This document shows, one piece after another, positions 1-9,930 of a stretch of DNA of 64,000 nt. A model generated the notes under the pieces. That model was not told where the DNA came from and did not search any database. It was given only the letters and a program-made list of their open reading frames with translations. The translations under genes and the position numbers were made by a program. The stretch spans positions 27,997,001-28,061,000 of the forward strand of contig CANUEZ040000024.1 of assembly GCA_948099385.1 (NCBI GenBank). Reading direction: 5' to 3'. The DNA is from Fasciola hepatica (lineage: Eukaryota; Platyhelminthes; Trematoda; Plagiorchiida; Fasciolidae). Position 1 is the stretch's first letter. Each line of letters starts with the position of its first letter.

Positions 1-352
1 GTCTGGAATGTGGAAAAGTATGTTGGAGCACTATTGTATCTGATTATAAATCATTTATGTGATCATGAAAAGTGAGTCGCGAAGTGAGACTGTCTATGGC
101 TAGTGGAATAACCGGTACGGGTATTGGATGCTCCTTACGAGCAGCAACCACTTCCACGTTAAACCGCAGTACAGATACCTACTGCGGTGTACTATGGAAA
201 TGATTGCTGCTCGTAAGGAGCATCCAATACCCGTACCGGTTATTCCACTAGCCATAGACAGTCTCACTTCGCGACTCACTTTTCATGATCACATAAATGA
301 TTTATAGTCAGATACAATAGTGCTCCAACATACTTTTCCACATTCCAGACAC
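1..352. repeat. Foldback palindrome, about 148-bp arms
   Basis: Bases 1-148 recur as a near-perfect reverse complement at about 206-352, leaving a loop of about 55 bp. Inside the loop a shorter self-complementary stretch around ACCGCAGTA/TACTGCGGT (about 160-197) extends the hairpin. Only isolated mismatches are visible between the arms. The right arm continues to about 530 in a sequence with a diverged, single-orientation copy at 61371-61725, so the right arm is the original and the left arm the inverted addition. The left arm may extend beyond base 1. Confidence 0.9.
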
Positions 353-449
353 ATGGGCTTACTTCAGAAGTGCTGTACTTTAATTCAGTGACTCTCATCA
401 GTCGTTCATTGAGGTGGGTAACGGGCCAAACAAAAGTTGACCGAACTAT

Positions 450-1942
450 TTGACAGGCCGAGAATTTGGCTTAGCCTCATTTTTTTTCAATCGACTGGTT
501 GTTTGCACTCTGCTAGGACCTTCGATCCAGCAGCCGATATCACTCGGTGATGTTCTGCTCCTTGATGCCAAGTCTGTAGAGGGAGCCTCCGATCTGACAT
601 GGCGCTACTGCCAGGGTTCCGACCACCAACGGATTCCAGCCAAAAGGTGCTCAACGTAAGCACCAAATCTCGTTTCCGTGTTGTTTGTGTTGCACAAAAC
701 TATAGCAAAGTCCGTCCAGTAGTAAGTTCTATCAAATTTAATTCCAGTTTCTTTATTGAACATCCAAGAGACTCTAGCGGCCAGTCCTGCTGCGGCTTAC
801 TCCAATCGAGGGATTATTACAGTCCTCAGAGGAGTTACCCTTGACTTGAATAGCAATAGGGCACAATAGGGGACCATGTCCATTGAAACCATTCTGGAAT
901 ACGCCACCACATAATAGCCAAGTTCAGAAGCGTCACAAAATACATGAAGCTCTGCACCTTCGTTCAACGAGTCACCTCTAATAACAGAACGCTGAATTTT
1001 CAGTGCGCAAAGTTGTCCCGCACTCCTTAACCACCCATTCCAGCATCGTAGGGGTTTTTCTCCAAATGAACCTTCCCAACCATGCTTTGAGCGACACAGT
1101 GATTGCAATAACACATTGCCTGGAAGAATAAAAGGTGAAACCAACCCCAGCAATTCAAACGCTGAGGATATTGTGGACAACAAGCCACGCCTTGTTTGAG
1201 GTTTCCGCGCATTGCATTCGAAAATTGGAACCTGCGTTCCTTTGAGTTCTTTTACAATCCCAGCGTCCTCTCCGGTACTGATGCGCAATCATCTGTTTCC
1301 AAAGGGAGATGGGCCAGCTCATATTTTGGTAAATTATCCAGCACCTCTTTAGATTACACACTTACTTATGAAGCCGGAATCCGCCTCGTGATAGTAATTC
1401 ACTTATTTGGAGAACAAAATCTTTTGGATTCTCCGGCGTGGGCAAGAACACAAGACAACCGTCTACATAGAAGTTGTCATACACAGCTCTGGAGACGCAA
1501 TCCTCATACTGTCTTCCTCAGTCGTCTGCCGTGCGAAATAATGCAAATTGTGCACAAAATGGGGAGAAGGTGGCACGAAATGGGTGGGCATTCATTTGAT
1601 GTTCAACAAGATTACCATCAAGTTGACGATTTGTAAGAGAGTCTTTCGATGCATAACTAACACAAAAATCGGCGTTTGACAGCCGACCGATCTGTTTCGC
1701 TAAGGGGTAGGTTCACCTCATCGTGGTTTACTCTCCTCACAAAGCGTGGCTTCTGGTTTATTTGACCAAGACCAATCCATCCCAAAATTGTCCGCACGGC
1801 ATAGGGTTGTTTCCTTTTGCCGCATGTTTGCTCTAGTGCCTAGTGTGCTTCTGGAAAGTCGGCGCCCATCAAGATTCGCGCTCTCAGTTCTTTCAAATTC
1901 TGTCTTTGGACGCAATGTACGTGAGAAAAGGGTAGAACGTTC
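450..1942 (-). pseudogene. BEL/Pao pol remnant: protease end, RT, RNase H
   Basis: On the minus strand, 1915-1760 gives 'ILMGADFPEAH' and 'AVRTILGW', the hallmark after a BEL/Pao protease. At 1620-1400 'AHPFRATFSPFCAQFAL' leads to 'NFYVDGCL' (YVDG codons 1458-1469), the RT catalytic region with the last Asp of YVDD changed to Gly. An open segment at 1288-797 contains 'RRGLLSTISSAFELLGLVSP' and 'LHVFCDASELGYY', the A17 connection and RNase H start, ending 'IPRLE'. Down to about 470, 'YYWTDFAIVL' and 'VRSEAPSTDLASR' continue RNase H. The fingers of the RT are absent between about 1690 and 1620. There are many stops and frame changes. Confidence 0.82.
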
Positions 1943-2059
1943 GCATCTGTATAGTACTGGACTGGTTGGATTGATAACCTATCAACACAGAGGGCCCGCC
2001 TTAATCCACGAAATCAGTCTTTAATATCGAGTTCGGCCGCATCTCCGTTATTCCCGAAT

Positions 2060-2602
2060 TCCAAGTGGCAGTCCCATTACGGTCTGAATCGAGAGTGAGC
2101 TGGGGCTGTCTTCAGGCCCACCAGCTCCATAAGGTCTTTTTGTGTTAAAGTCACATCGGACTCACTGTCCAGCAGAGCGTAAATTTCCACAGAGCCCCCC
2201 CGGTCCCTCTTCTCTTACTGGTAGCACACCCAAACTGGCACGAACTTCTGGCCCAAGAGTAGCTGCAAAATTATTGGTCCACTGCCCAGACTTTCTTGCG
2301 TCGTCCATACCCAGCTTCTTCAGCTGCAGCCCTTGTATTGTATCTTGCGTGACTCGATCGGTAAACTGCTTCTGTGCACCGCGCAGTAGAGGGTAGTGCC
2401 GTTTCGGACAACTTGATGTTGAACATGGTGTGGAAGCAGGGCAGCTGCTAAGTAGATGTCCACACTTTAGACACGGAAAACAAGCCTTGATTTCTTTAAC
2501 CAATGCCCAACGACTGGGTACATCACGAGGCAGGAAGCGCTGACATTCCTCAAGTGTGTGTATTCCATTACATACCGAGCACCCATTAGCTGCGACCAAC
2601 AA
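2060..2602 (-). pseudogene. BEL/Pao zinc-knuckle and protease region, left copy
   Basis: The minus-strand frame encodes a cysteine-rich segment: 'CSVCNGIHTLEEC' (C-x2-C-x4-H-x4-C) and then 'CLKCGHLLSSCP' with a further 'CSTSSCPKRH'. This is the knuckle array between gag and protease in BEL/Pao elements. It is followed by the approach to the protease, but a C tract three bases shorter than in the right arm diverts the left frame after 'REEGPGG', so the protease motif is out of frame here. It is otherwise almost identical to 22715-23242. Confidence 0.85.
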
Positions 2603-3598
2603 GGTACTACCCTGTTTTGGCGTGAACCGTGTCGCTTCTGGATGCGGGTTATGTGCATAATTCCTTCAACTGGATGACCGCGGATACCCTTGAGCCTTGC
2701 TATCGGCATCCAGCTTACCAAACATACCTTGAGCCATCCGTGACTCACGGGACGCTAAGTGCTGTAGATCTTAGAACCTGGGTTCATCTCCTCTTCCCAA
2801 GATATCATCAACGGTCCTAGCCCACAAATGCTTGGGACGCGTTGGTGGCACCCGAGTAATCCGTTCCATGGTCTGCAGCGAGTTGAGGTCTGACACGCAA
2901 TTCATCTGTGTGAGAGCAACTTCAGAGTTGAGCATTTTCAACGACAGCTTGATCAAGGCATCTAAATCTCCCACCAGAGGCTTTAAACCTTACGGTAAGC
3001 GGTCAATCAGTGAATGAACTACTACGTGGTCTTGTCCATACAGATACTTTGAGATTTCTCTAGCCCTATTGTATACCAGTGTTGGAGGCAAAATAACACA
3101 TCCGTCAACCGCATTTCTTACTTGTCCCTTGCAGTTATGCACCAAATAAAGTGAGCGCTGGCCATTGTCTCGAACTCTACCTTCGACGTAATAATCAAAC
3201 TGTTTCACAAACCTCCAATACGTAGACGAGCAGCCCGCAGGTGACTCCAGTTCCACCTTGGGTAAATCCAAACGACAATCCACTGCAGGTTCTGCCACTG
3301 GAAATAAGCTTGTTGTTTATGGTGCATCGTTATGTACGTAGCAATCACTTAGGTAGCGAGGAAGATGTTCATTGACCATTACTTTGCCCTTGACGTCAGC
3401 TCAGTTGACTAGATTTTCTTCTTCCTCAGCAAGTGCCAAACTTTGTTTCGCTGTTTCCGTCTCATTCCTTACCTCAAGCAGTTTGAGTTGCTTATCTAAC
3501 TTTAATTGTTTTGCAAACTGCTTCTCCTTTGACTCAGCTAACATCAGATCCGCTCTAGCTCTACGAGAAACCAAGCTAACCCTAGAAAGATCTGACAT
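2467..3598 (-). pseudogene. BEL/Pao gag remnant, left copy
   Basis: Three minus-strand open pieces (3598-3401, 3298-2990, 2974-2771) lie in one frame. They start at an ATG with 'MSDLSRVSLVSRRARADLML', run through a Glu/Lys/Leu-rich coiled-coil-like segment and into 'LDLPKVELESPAGCSSTYWRFVKQFDYYV' and 'RSLYLVHNCKGQVRNAV', a DUF1759-type gag core as in other BEL/Pao elements. They are separated by in-frame stops, not by frameshifts. The right arm carries the same stops, so they predate the duplication. Confidence 0.88.
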
Positions 3599-3741
3599 AC
3601 TGGAGCCTGAGCAGCAGAGTTAACCAAAGACTGCGGGCAGAAGGGTTTGGTTCATCTTCAGGATACTTTCCACAGATTCCGACGGTTGGCCAAATCGCTG
3701 CGCAGTTTCATGTCTCAGCGATTGCCATGGGTATTGAGTAC

Positions 3742-4011
3742 TGTGAAGTCTTGCCGCCGGAACGTTCGAGTGATGCGTAGCAACCAGTTTCGGCGAAATT
3801 CAAAACGAAGCCGATTACAAATAGCTACGGTACTTTATACAGAAAATTGAATAATTTTACAATAACCAAACCTCAATAGTGCTCCTTCCGGGCTCTCATG
3901 CTCCAAATTGAGCAACAAATCGACAACTGCAGCTGAACTACAGCAATAGGTTAGATAAGAAAAGTGAGACTACCGAATATTGTCACAACGAATTTCAAGC
4001 TGAGCGACTCA
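3742..4011 (-). repeat. 5' LTR of BEL/Pao copy B-left
   Basis: This is the reverse complement of 21306-21575. It belongs to the sequence type found twice in direct orientation around B-right (21306-21575 and 23385-23662), which identifies it as an LTR. On the minus strand it starts TGAGTCGCTCAG and ends near CTTCACA, followed by the leader GTACTCAATACCCA and a TGG (start of the presumed primer-binding site). Confidence 0.8.
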
Positions 4012-6569
4012 CGCTCGAGGGAGCGGTGGGAGTCCGGTTTTTGGCAAAGATTTAGAGCAATGAAACGAGCAATCGAAATTCCGGCAAGGATGGTTCATAC
4101 GAATGAAAAATGTTGTTTGAAACATGGATGGTAATGCGTGGAACGGGGTTCTCTGAACTCCTTTACAACATTCATAGACAGAACTCAACAGATTACGCCA
4201 TAAACATTGTACAACGACGCTACTGCCTGATAGCTATAAATCTACAGCTACGAACATTATAAAACTGCGCACTGAAAGTTGACACTTGTAACCTTATGCC
4301 ATTTCGACATAAACTTTATCACCATACAAAAGTCTCTTAGGTCATCAACTTGTGACAAGCCATACAACATATTAACAGACACATTAAAATGCATACTGCA
4401 TAACATGTCGTGGTTACCATGAGATTCCAATATAAATTGGTGAATCAGTTCATTTTTTCAAATTTAGCTCGCCACGAAAGACAAAACGCAATGTTGAGTG
4501 AATACCCTAAGTAGGAACGTCTCGGAATACACCAAGTAGCGAAATCCTAAAGCCTTCAAGCCCTTGATATATAATGTTCTTGCTTTTAACAAAGACGTTT
4601 ATAATGGTGAAACGCTTTATGGTACACACAAATATAGACAAGTATAAAAATGTGTTAACCATTACGGTTACTGCCGCGTGTGCAATTTCCATTGTTTCGA
4701 CGTCGTGTTGCTTTATATCATTTCAGCCGTCTAGAACAGATAACATCACAGTGCTCGAAGAGAATAAGTGATAGAGGTATCGAGACCGGGAAAAGTCGAC
4801 TTCCCTTTTGTGGAAAGCCCAATTTATGGAAGCATCGATAGTCGTGCAACCCATTAATTAACCGTGGTGCGTTAGGGTCATAAAGTACTCAGCTTTGTGT
4901 TTCAAATTCATGTTCATTTGGTACATTTTTCAAAAATAGTCTATCAATGGAACTGGTGCAGGAGCCACCTTAAGCAGAAGTTAGAGAATTTCATGCAGAC
5001 ATGACACTGGTCGCCATCACATCCATTCCCATCTTAACAGAAGGTTGGTCTTTCTGTCTAATTTAAGGTCGCATTCAAGCAAGGGGAGTAGTGCATCTGG
5101 AGGGAGGCCCACTTGTCCACATCAAAAGGTATTCAGTGCTGGAATCACTACCACACATGTTTGCGACTTCTAGTTTTAGTAATAAGCAGAGGCATGAAGT
5201 TTTATCGGTTCTGCTCCAGTACTAACCGGGTGTTCGCCATGACCCGGGAGCTATCACTCACATACGAAAACTGTGTAAGAAGGTACAGCTGGGGGATGGT
5301 GTGTAAATACACGTAGATCTCAGGGGCGGTTTGAGTCGGTGTATCAGCGGAGGTGCCCATGTTTCAGATAGTGTAGAGCTGCAGCTGGAAGTCGGCGGAG
5401 TGTAGCTGTACAGATCATCAAACGTACAATTGTGGCCTATTCTGGCACGGATAGCTCGTCCCACATCCCAGAGAGTAATAGCAGAAGGCTTCTGCGGCGT
5501 CGGGAAAAAGCCACGATCATTAGGTTTAGAATACTCTGATGGGACTGGAAGATATTCTTACCCTGGCAGCCCGCATAAAATGTCACCTGACTGCTGTTAT
5601 ATGTGACTCTCCAGCGAGGACGTTTGTTCTTCAAACAAAAAGCCCTTCTGGTTATCATGGCTGTGATAGATGCGTTCATCGCTGTGTGCATGTCGAAGGA
5701 ATGATGACGTTCCCAGTTACTAAGGAAAGCGCAGGGAAAAATGGAAGCATTCATGCCGAAAAGTGTAGTCGTCACCATGTTGATGTTAGTTTTTTCTCTC
5801 CTAACACATTGATATGATTCACTCCTTCCCTCTGGACTTAATGCATTTGGTTTGCCTCAGAGTAACATTTAAAACATGACTGAGTTCACTAATTGTTTTT
5901 CTACACCGACTTTTAGAATCCTGTGAATTTTACTTTGAGCTAGGCCGTTCCAAATGCCTCAACACTTTGAGGGACACCTTAACACTGATCACATACTAAC
6001 ACTGAGCCTAATCTTCTAAGCTATTCACTGCTTCTATTTAGTAGCTTCACGGCTGCAGCGCTGAAGACGGCTTAAAAGACTCTATGATGAATGCTGCAGT
6101 ACCTAATATTGGTGAGCTATAGATATTTGCATATACATACATGTATATATATAGATATATGTACATATTTAAACATATATATATACACTTTTATATAAAT
6201 CTCCAGTTATATTTAGCGAAAGCATGGAGAGAAACACAAACCTACTTGATACAATTACCATACGTAGCATCGAATCCTTATCAGGTGCCCACACATGTAA
6301 GTCTAGCTCCTTCAACGTTTCGCCATCCTTTCTGTCTCCAACCGTATAACACAGGAGTGGGCATTAGCTCGACGCTCCTTCATATCCTTTTACCTACGTT
6401 GCCTTTTTCCACATCAGGTCCCATCACACATACTTCCATCACTTTGTCAGTGATTTTGACTGAAAAATCCACTCTCATTCCTATCACCCGACGTGGCTCA
6501 ATAACTCAACTCAACATCCAGTCATGATGTGAGCCATTTTGTCCCTTTAGGACTCTCCAAAGTAAAGTC
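4012..6569. other. Arm flank outside the BEL/Pao copy, no gene recognised
   Basis: About 2.5 kb of unique-looking DNA upstream of the B-left LTR. It contains only short open frames (the longest about 113 codons, minus strand 5437-5778) that I cannot assign. It includes an AT-rich TA/ATAC microsatellite at about 6119-6192. The last 280 bp (about 6290-6569) belong to a repeat type also present at 17970-18245. The whole segment is mirrored at 18746-21305. Confidence 0.7.
6119..6192. repeat. TA-rich microsatellite (left arm)
   Basis: Irregular TATA/ATAC/ATGT alternation. It has an equivalent at about 19125-19198 in the other arm, so it existed before the duplication. Confidence 0.8.
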
Positions 6570-7586
6570 GGCGGAGGATTTTGGCGAAAAGACTCTGCAG
6601 ATACATAGCAACATCTCGTGAGATTTCCAGCCTTTGTGCATTCACACATGTGATCTGGAATGCTGGAAGGCAACAGAATTTCGTCATTTCTCACTATACA
6701 TAGTTCCAATCTGCATAGGTAAAGTATTGCCCTGCCGGCTCTGTAACCGTCTATTTTACAATACCCACATATATTCAGTCACGTCCCATTTTTTGCGGTC
6801 GGTGGTTCATTTATGCACACCGGCTGCTGCCTGCCCTCTTCCAACAAATTTCGCATTTCTATGGTCCCAAATAAATAGTAAACGATATTCTCGGACGCTC
6901 CACCAGCTAATGAAAACATTTTTGTAATAGCAGTGAGGGTATCATATGTGCCAGTTTTATTTTGGCGAAAGTGTGCTGGATCCGCTTGCTTTCAAGCACC
7001 TAGAAGGAGCTTTCCGGGGTGAACAGCACGAATTTTTCTCCCGGGGGGTTCATGACGATATCCCTGATTATTGGGATCATTTTGGCTGGGTCCTCGGAGG
7101 GCAGTTAATTGTATCTAGATCGTTGGCTACATATTTGGGTCTCCTGAAGAGAGATTCCAGATTGGCGGGGAAAACCCCCGGACATTTCGGCAGGAAATCC
7201 GGGATTTTGATGAACCTAGCACGGTACCTTGATCCAGGCTTAGGCACCGTGCCCATCACGAAAAAGTAGTCCGCTGCGGTAAAAGTATATTCTGAGATTC
7301 TAAAATGCAAAAGCCTAAAAGAATGAGCATGAAGATTGGATGTAGTGATGATGACGACCAAAAAAGAAAAAAATATGGTCTCGCCTTCAAAAAAGCGTGT
7401 ACGCAGTTGGAGGTTTTCATTAGGAACATCTATAGACAGGCCGGATAAAGAGAATTTACTTATTTTAGAAAAATCAAATAACCTACGAAGAATGAAACCG
7501 CATTTGACGTGATCTGGCCTGGTCATTTGAGTGAAATTATTCAAAAAAGAAAAACGGAACGGACTCACCGATTACAGGGGCGCACT
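6570..7586. other. Spacer DNA between left arm and element A, nothing recognised
   Basis: About 1 kb with no recognisable protein. The longest open frame (6946-7269, +, 107 codons) has no family signature that I know and no supporting context. Confidence 0.6.
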
Positions 7587-7941
7587 TGTAACGGCCGGTC
7601 ATGGAAAATCCCCCTTTTCCCCTCGCGATTCAGTGTTTTTCCCAACATCATTCATTTGCCTACACTATTGACTTGTCTTTACGAACTAGTTGTTTTTCTG
7701 GACCAACTGTTGTTTGTTCGCGCCCAGAGCGCTACTTTGGCACATCCTTGTTCAGGACCTGCGTGACGCACGTGCTGTCTGCTCACACGCTGCTATTCGT
7801 GATCGTATTATTGAGGTTTTTATGTTGTTTATGTCATTATTCATTGTAATAATCTAGTATCGTAGAATATCACGGATAATCGTCTTTTGATTTCGGGATC
7901 CGTTGCGAATTGGGCTACGCATTGCTCAAACGTTCGGTACA
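7587..7941 (+). repeat. 5' LTR of BEL/Pao element A
   Basis: It starts TGTAACGGCCGG and ends GTTCGGTACA. The 355 bp match 13874-14228 with about seven substitutions and no length change. A diverged relative of the same LTR type lies at 46015-46382 on the minus strand. I could not identify a clear TATA box. Confidence 0.95.
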
Positions 7942-7976
7942 ATACTCAATAGATCAATTTGGAACGAGGAAAAACA
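7942..7976 (+). promoter_or_regulatory. LTR/internal junction and probable primer-binding site
   Basis: The LTR is followed by ATACTCAATAGATCAATT and then TGGAACGAGG from 7960. TGG is expected at the start of a site complementary to a tRNA 3' CCA end. The same arrangement occurs in copy H (TACTCA then TGGAACGGGG) and in B-right (GTACTCAATACCCA then TGGCAATCGC). The priming tRNA is not identified. The site overlaps the first gag codons. Confidence 0.6.
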
Positions 7977-9173
7977 CGCAAAGTGCCAAGAAAAGGATCA
8001 AAAGCAGTCAAATCTGAACAGGAAGTAATACGGCAAGTCTCTAGGGAGGTTTTGAGTACATATGGTTCTTTAGTTAATGCTAGATCGCCTAGTACTGTCA
8101 GTGCTAGTTCATGTGTTAATGAGAACAATATTGATCGTAAGGATGTCGATTTATATAAGCTGAGAATACTAGACCTAGAGCAACAGTTACTATCAGCTAG
8201 ACTACAGGCGCAGGAAGCAGAGAAGAAGTGTACACAGAAAGAGCGAGAGCATGAGACCAGTGACTTCGACACTTCCGGTAGATTAGGGTGCAATAAGGTA
8301 GGGAACCCCACGCCGGTCGCCGACTACAAACCACCATCGATCGATCTGCCTAGAGTGGAGCTAACGGTTTTCGACGGGCGAGCTGAGCAATACTGCAGGT
8401 TTGTCAAGCAGTTCGAGACGTTCGTTGAAAATAAGGTAACCGACCCTGGGCAAAGGCCTCTCTACCTTACTCACTACTGCCAAGGCCGAGCGAGAGAAGC
8501 TATCGACGTGTGCACCATGCTCGACCCAGAACAAGGCTACACAAGGGCAAGGAAGATTCTAAGGGAATTGTTTGGCCAACCTTTCAAAGTAGCCCGTAAC
8601 CTAATAGAGGGCGTGATGGTAGAGGCAAAGAGAACCAAGGGCGACGTCTACACCATGGCCGACCTGGTGATTAAGATGCAGAACTGCTCAATAGCACTCG
8701 ACCATTTAGGTTACAGGGCTGACCTAGACGCCATGCACACTTTGGAAGGCATAGTCCGTCACCTTTCTCCCGAACTACAGGGTCGATGGGCGGAAGAAGC
8801 TGAACGGATAAGCCGAAGCGACAGAGAAGCCAACTTCGAAGACCTGACCGAATACTTGGACAGGCAAACGAAGATAGCTGACAGCAGATTCGGCCGACTC
8901 ATCCGGGACAGCAACCGAGCAAACAAGCCCAGTACTAGCCAAGTCCAAACCCCTGTACGGGAACATCCAAAGTACCAGCCTTGGACCAATACACACGTCA
9001 TTTCACGAGATGCTACGGCGCAACCAAATTTGCAGATCCTGTGGTACCAGCCATGGCCTACCAGAATGCCCCAAGTTCGGAAACGCCACAATAGACGAAC
9101 GGTGGGGAATGGCGAGGATGACAGGAGCATGTTTTATCTGTCTCAACACCACGCACCGGGCGGCAGCCTGTAG
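7959..9173 (+). CDS. gag: BEL/Pao gag, element A (no ATG start)
   Basis: The frame is open from a stop at 7950 to 9173. It begins Ile-Asn-Leu-Glu-Arg-Gly with no ATG; the first Met is about 190 codons in, within 'AIDVCTM'. Residues about 65-100 form a coiled-coil-like Leu/Gln/Glu segment ('LDLEQQLLSARLQAQEAEKK'). Residues about 120-310 are the DUF1759-type gag core ('DLPRVELTVFDG', 'CRFVKQFETFVEN', 'RPLYLTHYCQGRAREAI', 'ELQGRWAEEAERI'). Near 9010 the true reading continues in the next frame, where the zinc knuckles lie, so the last about 55 residues here are out of frame. Gag would form the retrotransposon particle. Confidence 0.9.
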   Translation: MERGKTRKVPRKGSKAVKSEQEVIRQVSREVLSTYGSLVNARSPSTVSASSCVNENNIDRKDVDLYKLRILDLEQQLLSARLQAQEAEKKCTQKEREHETSDFDTSGRLGCNKVGNPTPVADYKPPSIDLPRVELTVFDGRAEQYCRFVKQFETFVENKVTDPGQRPLYLTHYCQGRAREAIDVCTMLDPEQGYTRARKILRELFGQPFKVARNLIEGVMVEAKRTKGDVYTMADLVIKMQNCSIALDHLGYRADLDAMHTLEGIVRHLSPELQGRWAEEAERISRSDREANFEDLTEYLDRQTKIADSRFGRLIRDSNRANKPSTSQVQTPVREHPKYQPWTNTHVISRDATAQPNLQILWYQPWPTRMPQVRKRHNRRTVGNGEDDRSMFYLSQHHAPGGSL

Positions 9174-9930
9174 GACAAGGAATCGATGTGGTTACGAGGG
9201 CTGCACGGGCAGACACCATCGGCTGCTGCATCAGGCGAGAGTAACCATATCCGAGGCGAATACCGAGCCCAGCGTGATTTGTTCGACTTCACAATCTGCC
9301 AGTAAGCCGGTACATTTAGGCGTAGTGGCCGTGGCAGTAGTGACTCCGACTGGGATAGTCAAGGCGTTGGCTTTCGTTGATAGTGGATCCGACAACACTT
9401 TAGTGGAAGAGCGATTTGCCGACAAACACCAACTGGGTAAAGGTGCGATGTCGTTGGCAGCGAGCACGGTGGGCGGAACACAGGTAATGACTGCCGGTAG
9501 ATTAGGGCTGCAACTCATCTCTCTAGACACTAACGAGGAAATTGAACCAACGGAGGCATTCAAGTCAGCGAATCTCCTCATGCGAGCACCAAGGTCGGTG
9601 AACTCAATCTTGACAAGGTGGCCCCACCTGCAGGATGCAACCGTTGTAGACTGGGAAGATGATGAAGTGGATCTCCTCATCGGCTGCGACGTGCCAGAGG
9701 CGCATTGGGTGCGTGATCAGAGAGTGGGCGACCTCCAGGCACCTTTTGCCGTACGCACGGCTCTGGGATGGGTGGTATACGGTCCAGTAGGGGTACGCGG
9801 TTCCGTGAATTACTTATCCGCCGAAACGGACCGCATAGAGTATCATTTGCAACGGCTTTATGAAAAGGAGTTTCATGACATTGGAGACGAAAGACTGACG
9901 TTGTCTCAAGAGGATCACTTCGCCCTATAA
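9010..9930 (+). CDS. BEL/Pao zinc knuckles and aspartic protease, element A
   Basis: The frame is +1 relative to gag. Residues about 8-20 are 'CRSCGTSHGLPEC' and about 42-55 'CFICLNTTHRAAAC', two CCHC-type knuckles, followed by 'CGYEGCTGRHHRLLH'. The protease follows with 'FVDSGSDNTLV' (Asp-Ser-Gly at 9379-9387), the catalytic motif of retroviral-type aspartic proteases, and 'DLLIGCDVPEAHW' with 'AVRTALGWVVYGP', which closes this domain in BEL/Pao proteins. It would cleave the polyprotein. It is separated from gag and from RT by frame changes, probably decay, since these proteins are normally one continuous frame. Confidence 0.9.
   Translation: MLRRNQICRSCGTSHGLPECPKFGNATIDERWGMARMTGACFICLNTTHRAAACRTRNRCGYEGCTGRHHRLLHQARVTISEANTEPSVICSTSQSASKPVHLGVVAVAVVTPTGIVKALAFVDSGSDNTLVEERFADKHQLGKGAMSLAASTVGGTQVMTAGRLGLQLISLDTNEEIEPTEAFKSANLLMRAPRSVNSILTRWPHLQDATVVDWEDDEVDLLIGCDVPEAHWVRDQRVGDLQAPFAVRTALGWVVYGPVGVRGSVNYLSAETDRIEYHLQRLYEKEFHDIGDERLTLSQEDHFAL

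Larger units (their letters stand above)
450..4011 (-). mobile_element. BEL/Pao LTR retrotransposon, decayed copy (B-left)
   Basis: Reading on the minus strand from the LTR at 3742-4011, the order is gag (about 3598-2467), zinc knuckles and protease (about 2602-2060), the end of the protease region (about 1915-1760), RT around a YVDG box (about 1660-1400), the A17/RNase H connection (1288-797) and RNase H traces down to about 470. This is the BEL/Pao order. Frames are broken many times, the RT fingers are missing and no 3' LTR is seen. The part from 1942 upward is duplicated in inverted orientation at 18746-23377. The copy is inactive. Confidence 0.88.
1942..6569. repeat. Left arm of 4.6-kb inverted repeat
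   Basis: The reverse complement of this segment is found at 18746-23377. Positions pair so that left plus right equals about 25315-25319, showing only a few short indels. Sampled stretches (4500-4620, 5440-5780, 3380-3620) are identical or nearly so. The inner end is sharp at 6569/18746 ('GTAAAGTC'/'GACTTTAC'). The outer end is near 1942/23377, inside the BEL/Pao pol. The arm contains gag and the 5' LTR of B-left plus 2.5 kb of flank. The largest difference seen is a C tract of 7 (about 2194-2200) against 10 G on the right. Confidence 0.95.

Noticed and set aside
5437..5778. 113-codon frame present in both arms (also 19539-19880)
   Set aside because: Its presence twice is due to the near-identical duplication and is not evidence of selection; no motif recognised.
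6946..7269. 107-codon + strand frame just upstream of element A
   Set aside because: No domain or conserved motif and no second copy for comparison.
9005..9020. Programmed +1 frameshift between gag and protease of element A
   Set aside because: BEL/Pao proteins are usually one frame, the same element has other unrelated frame changes, and no slippery sequence with a stable downstream structure is evident.
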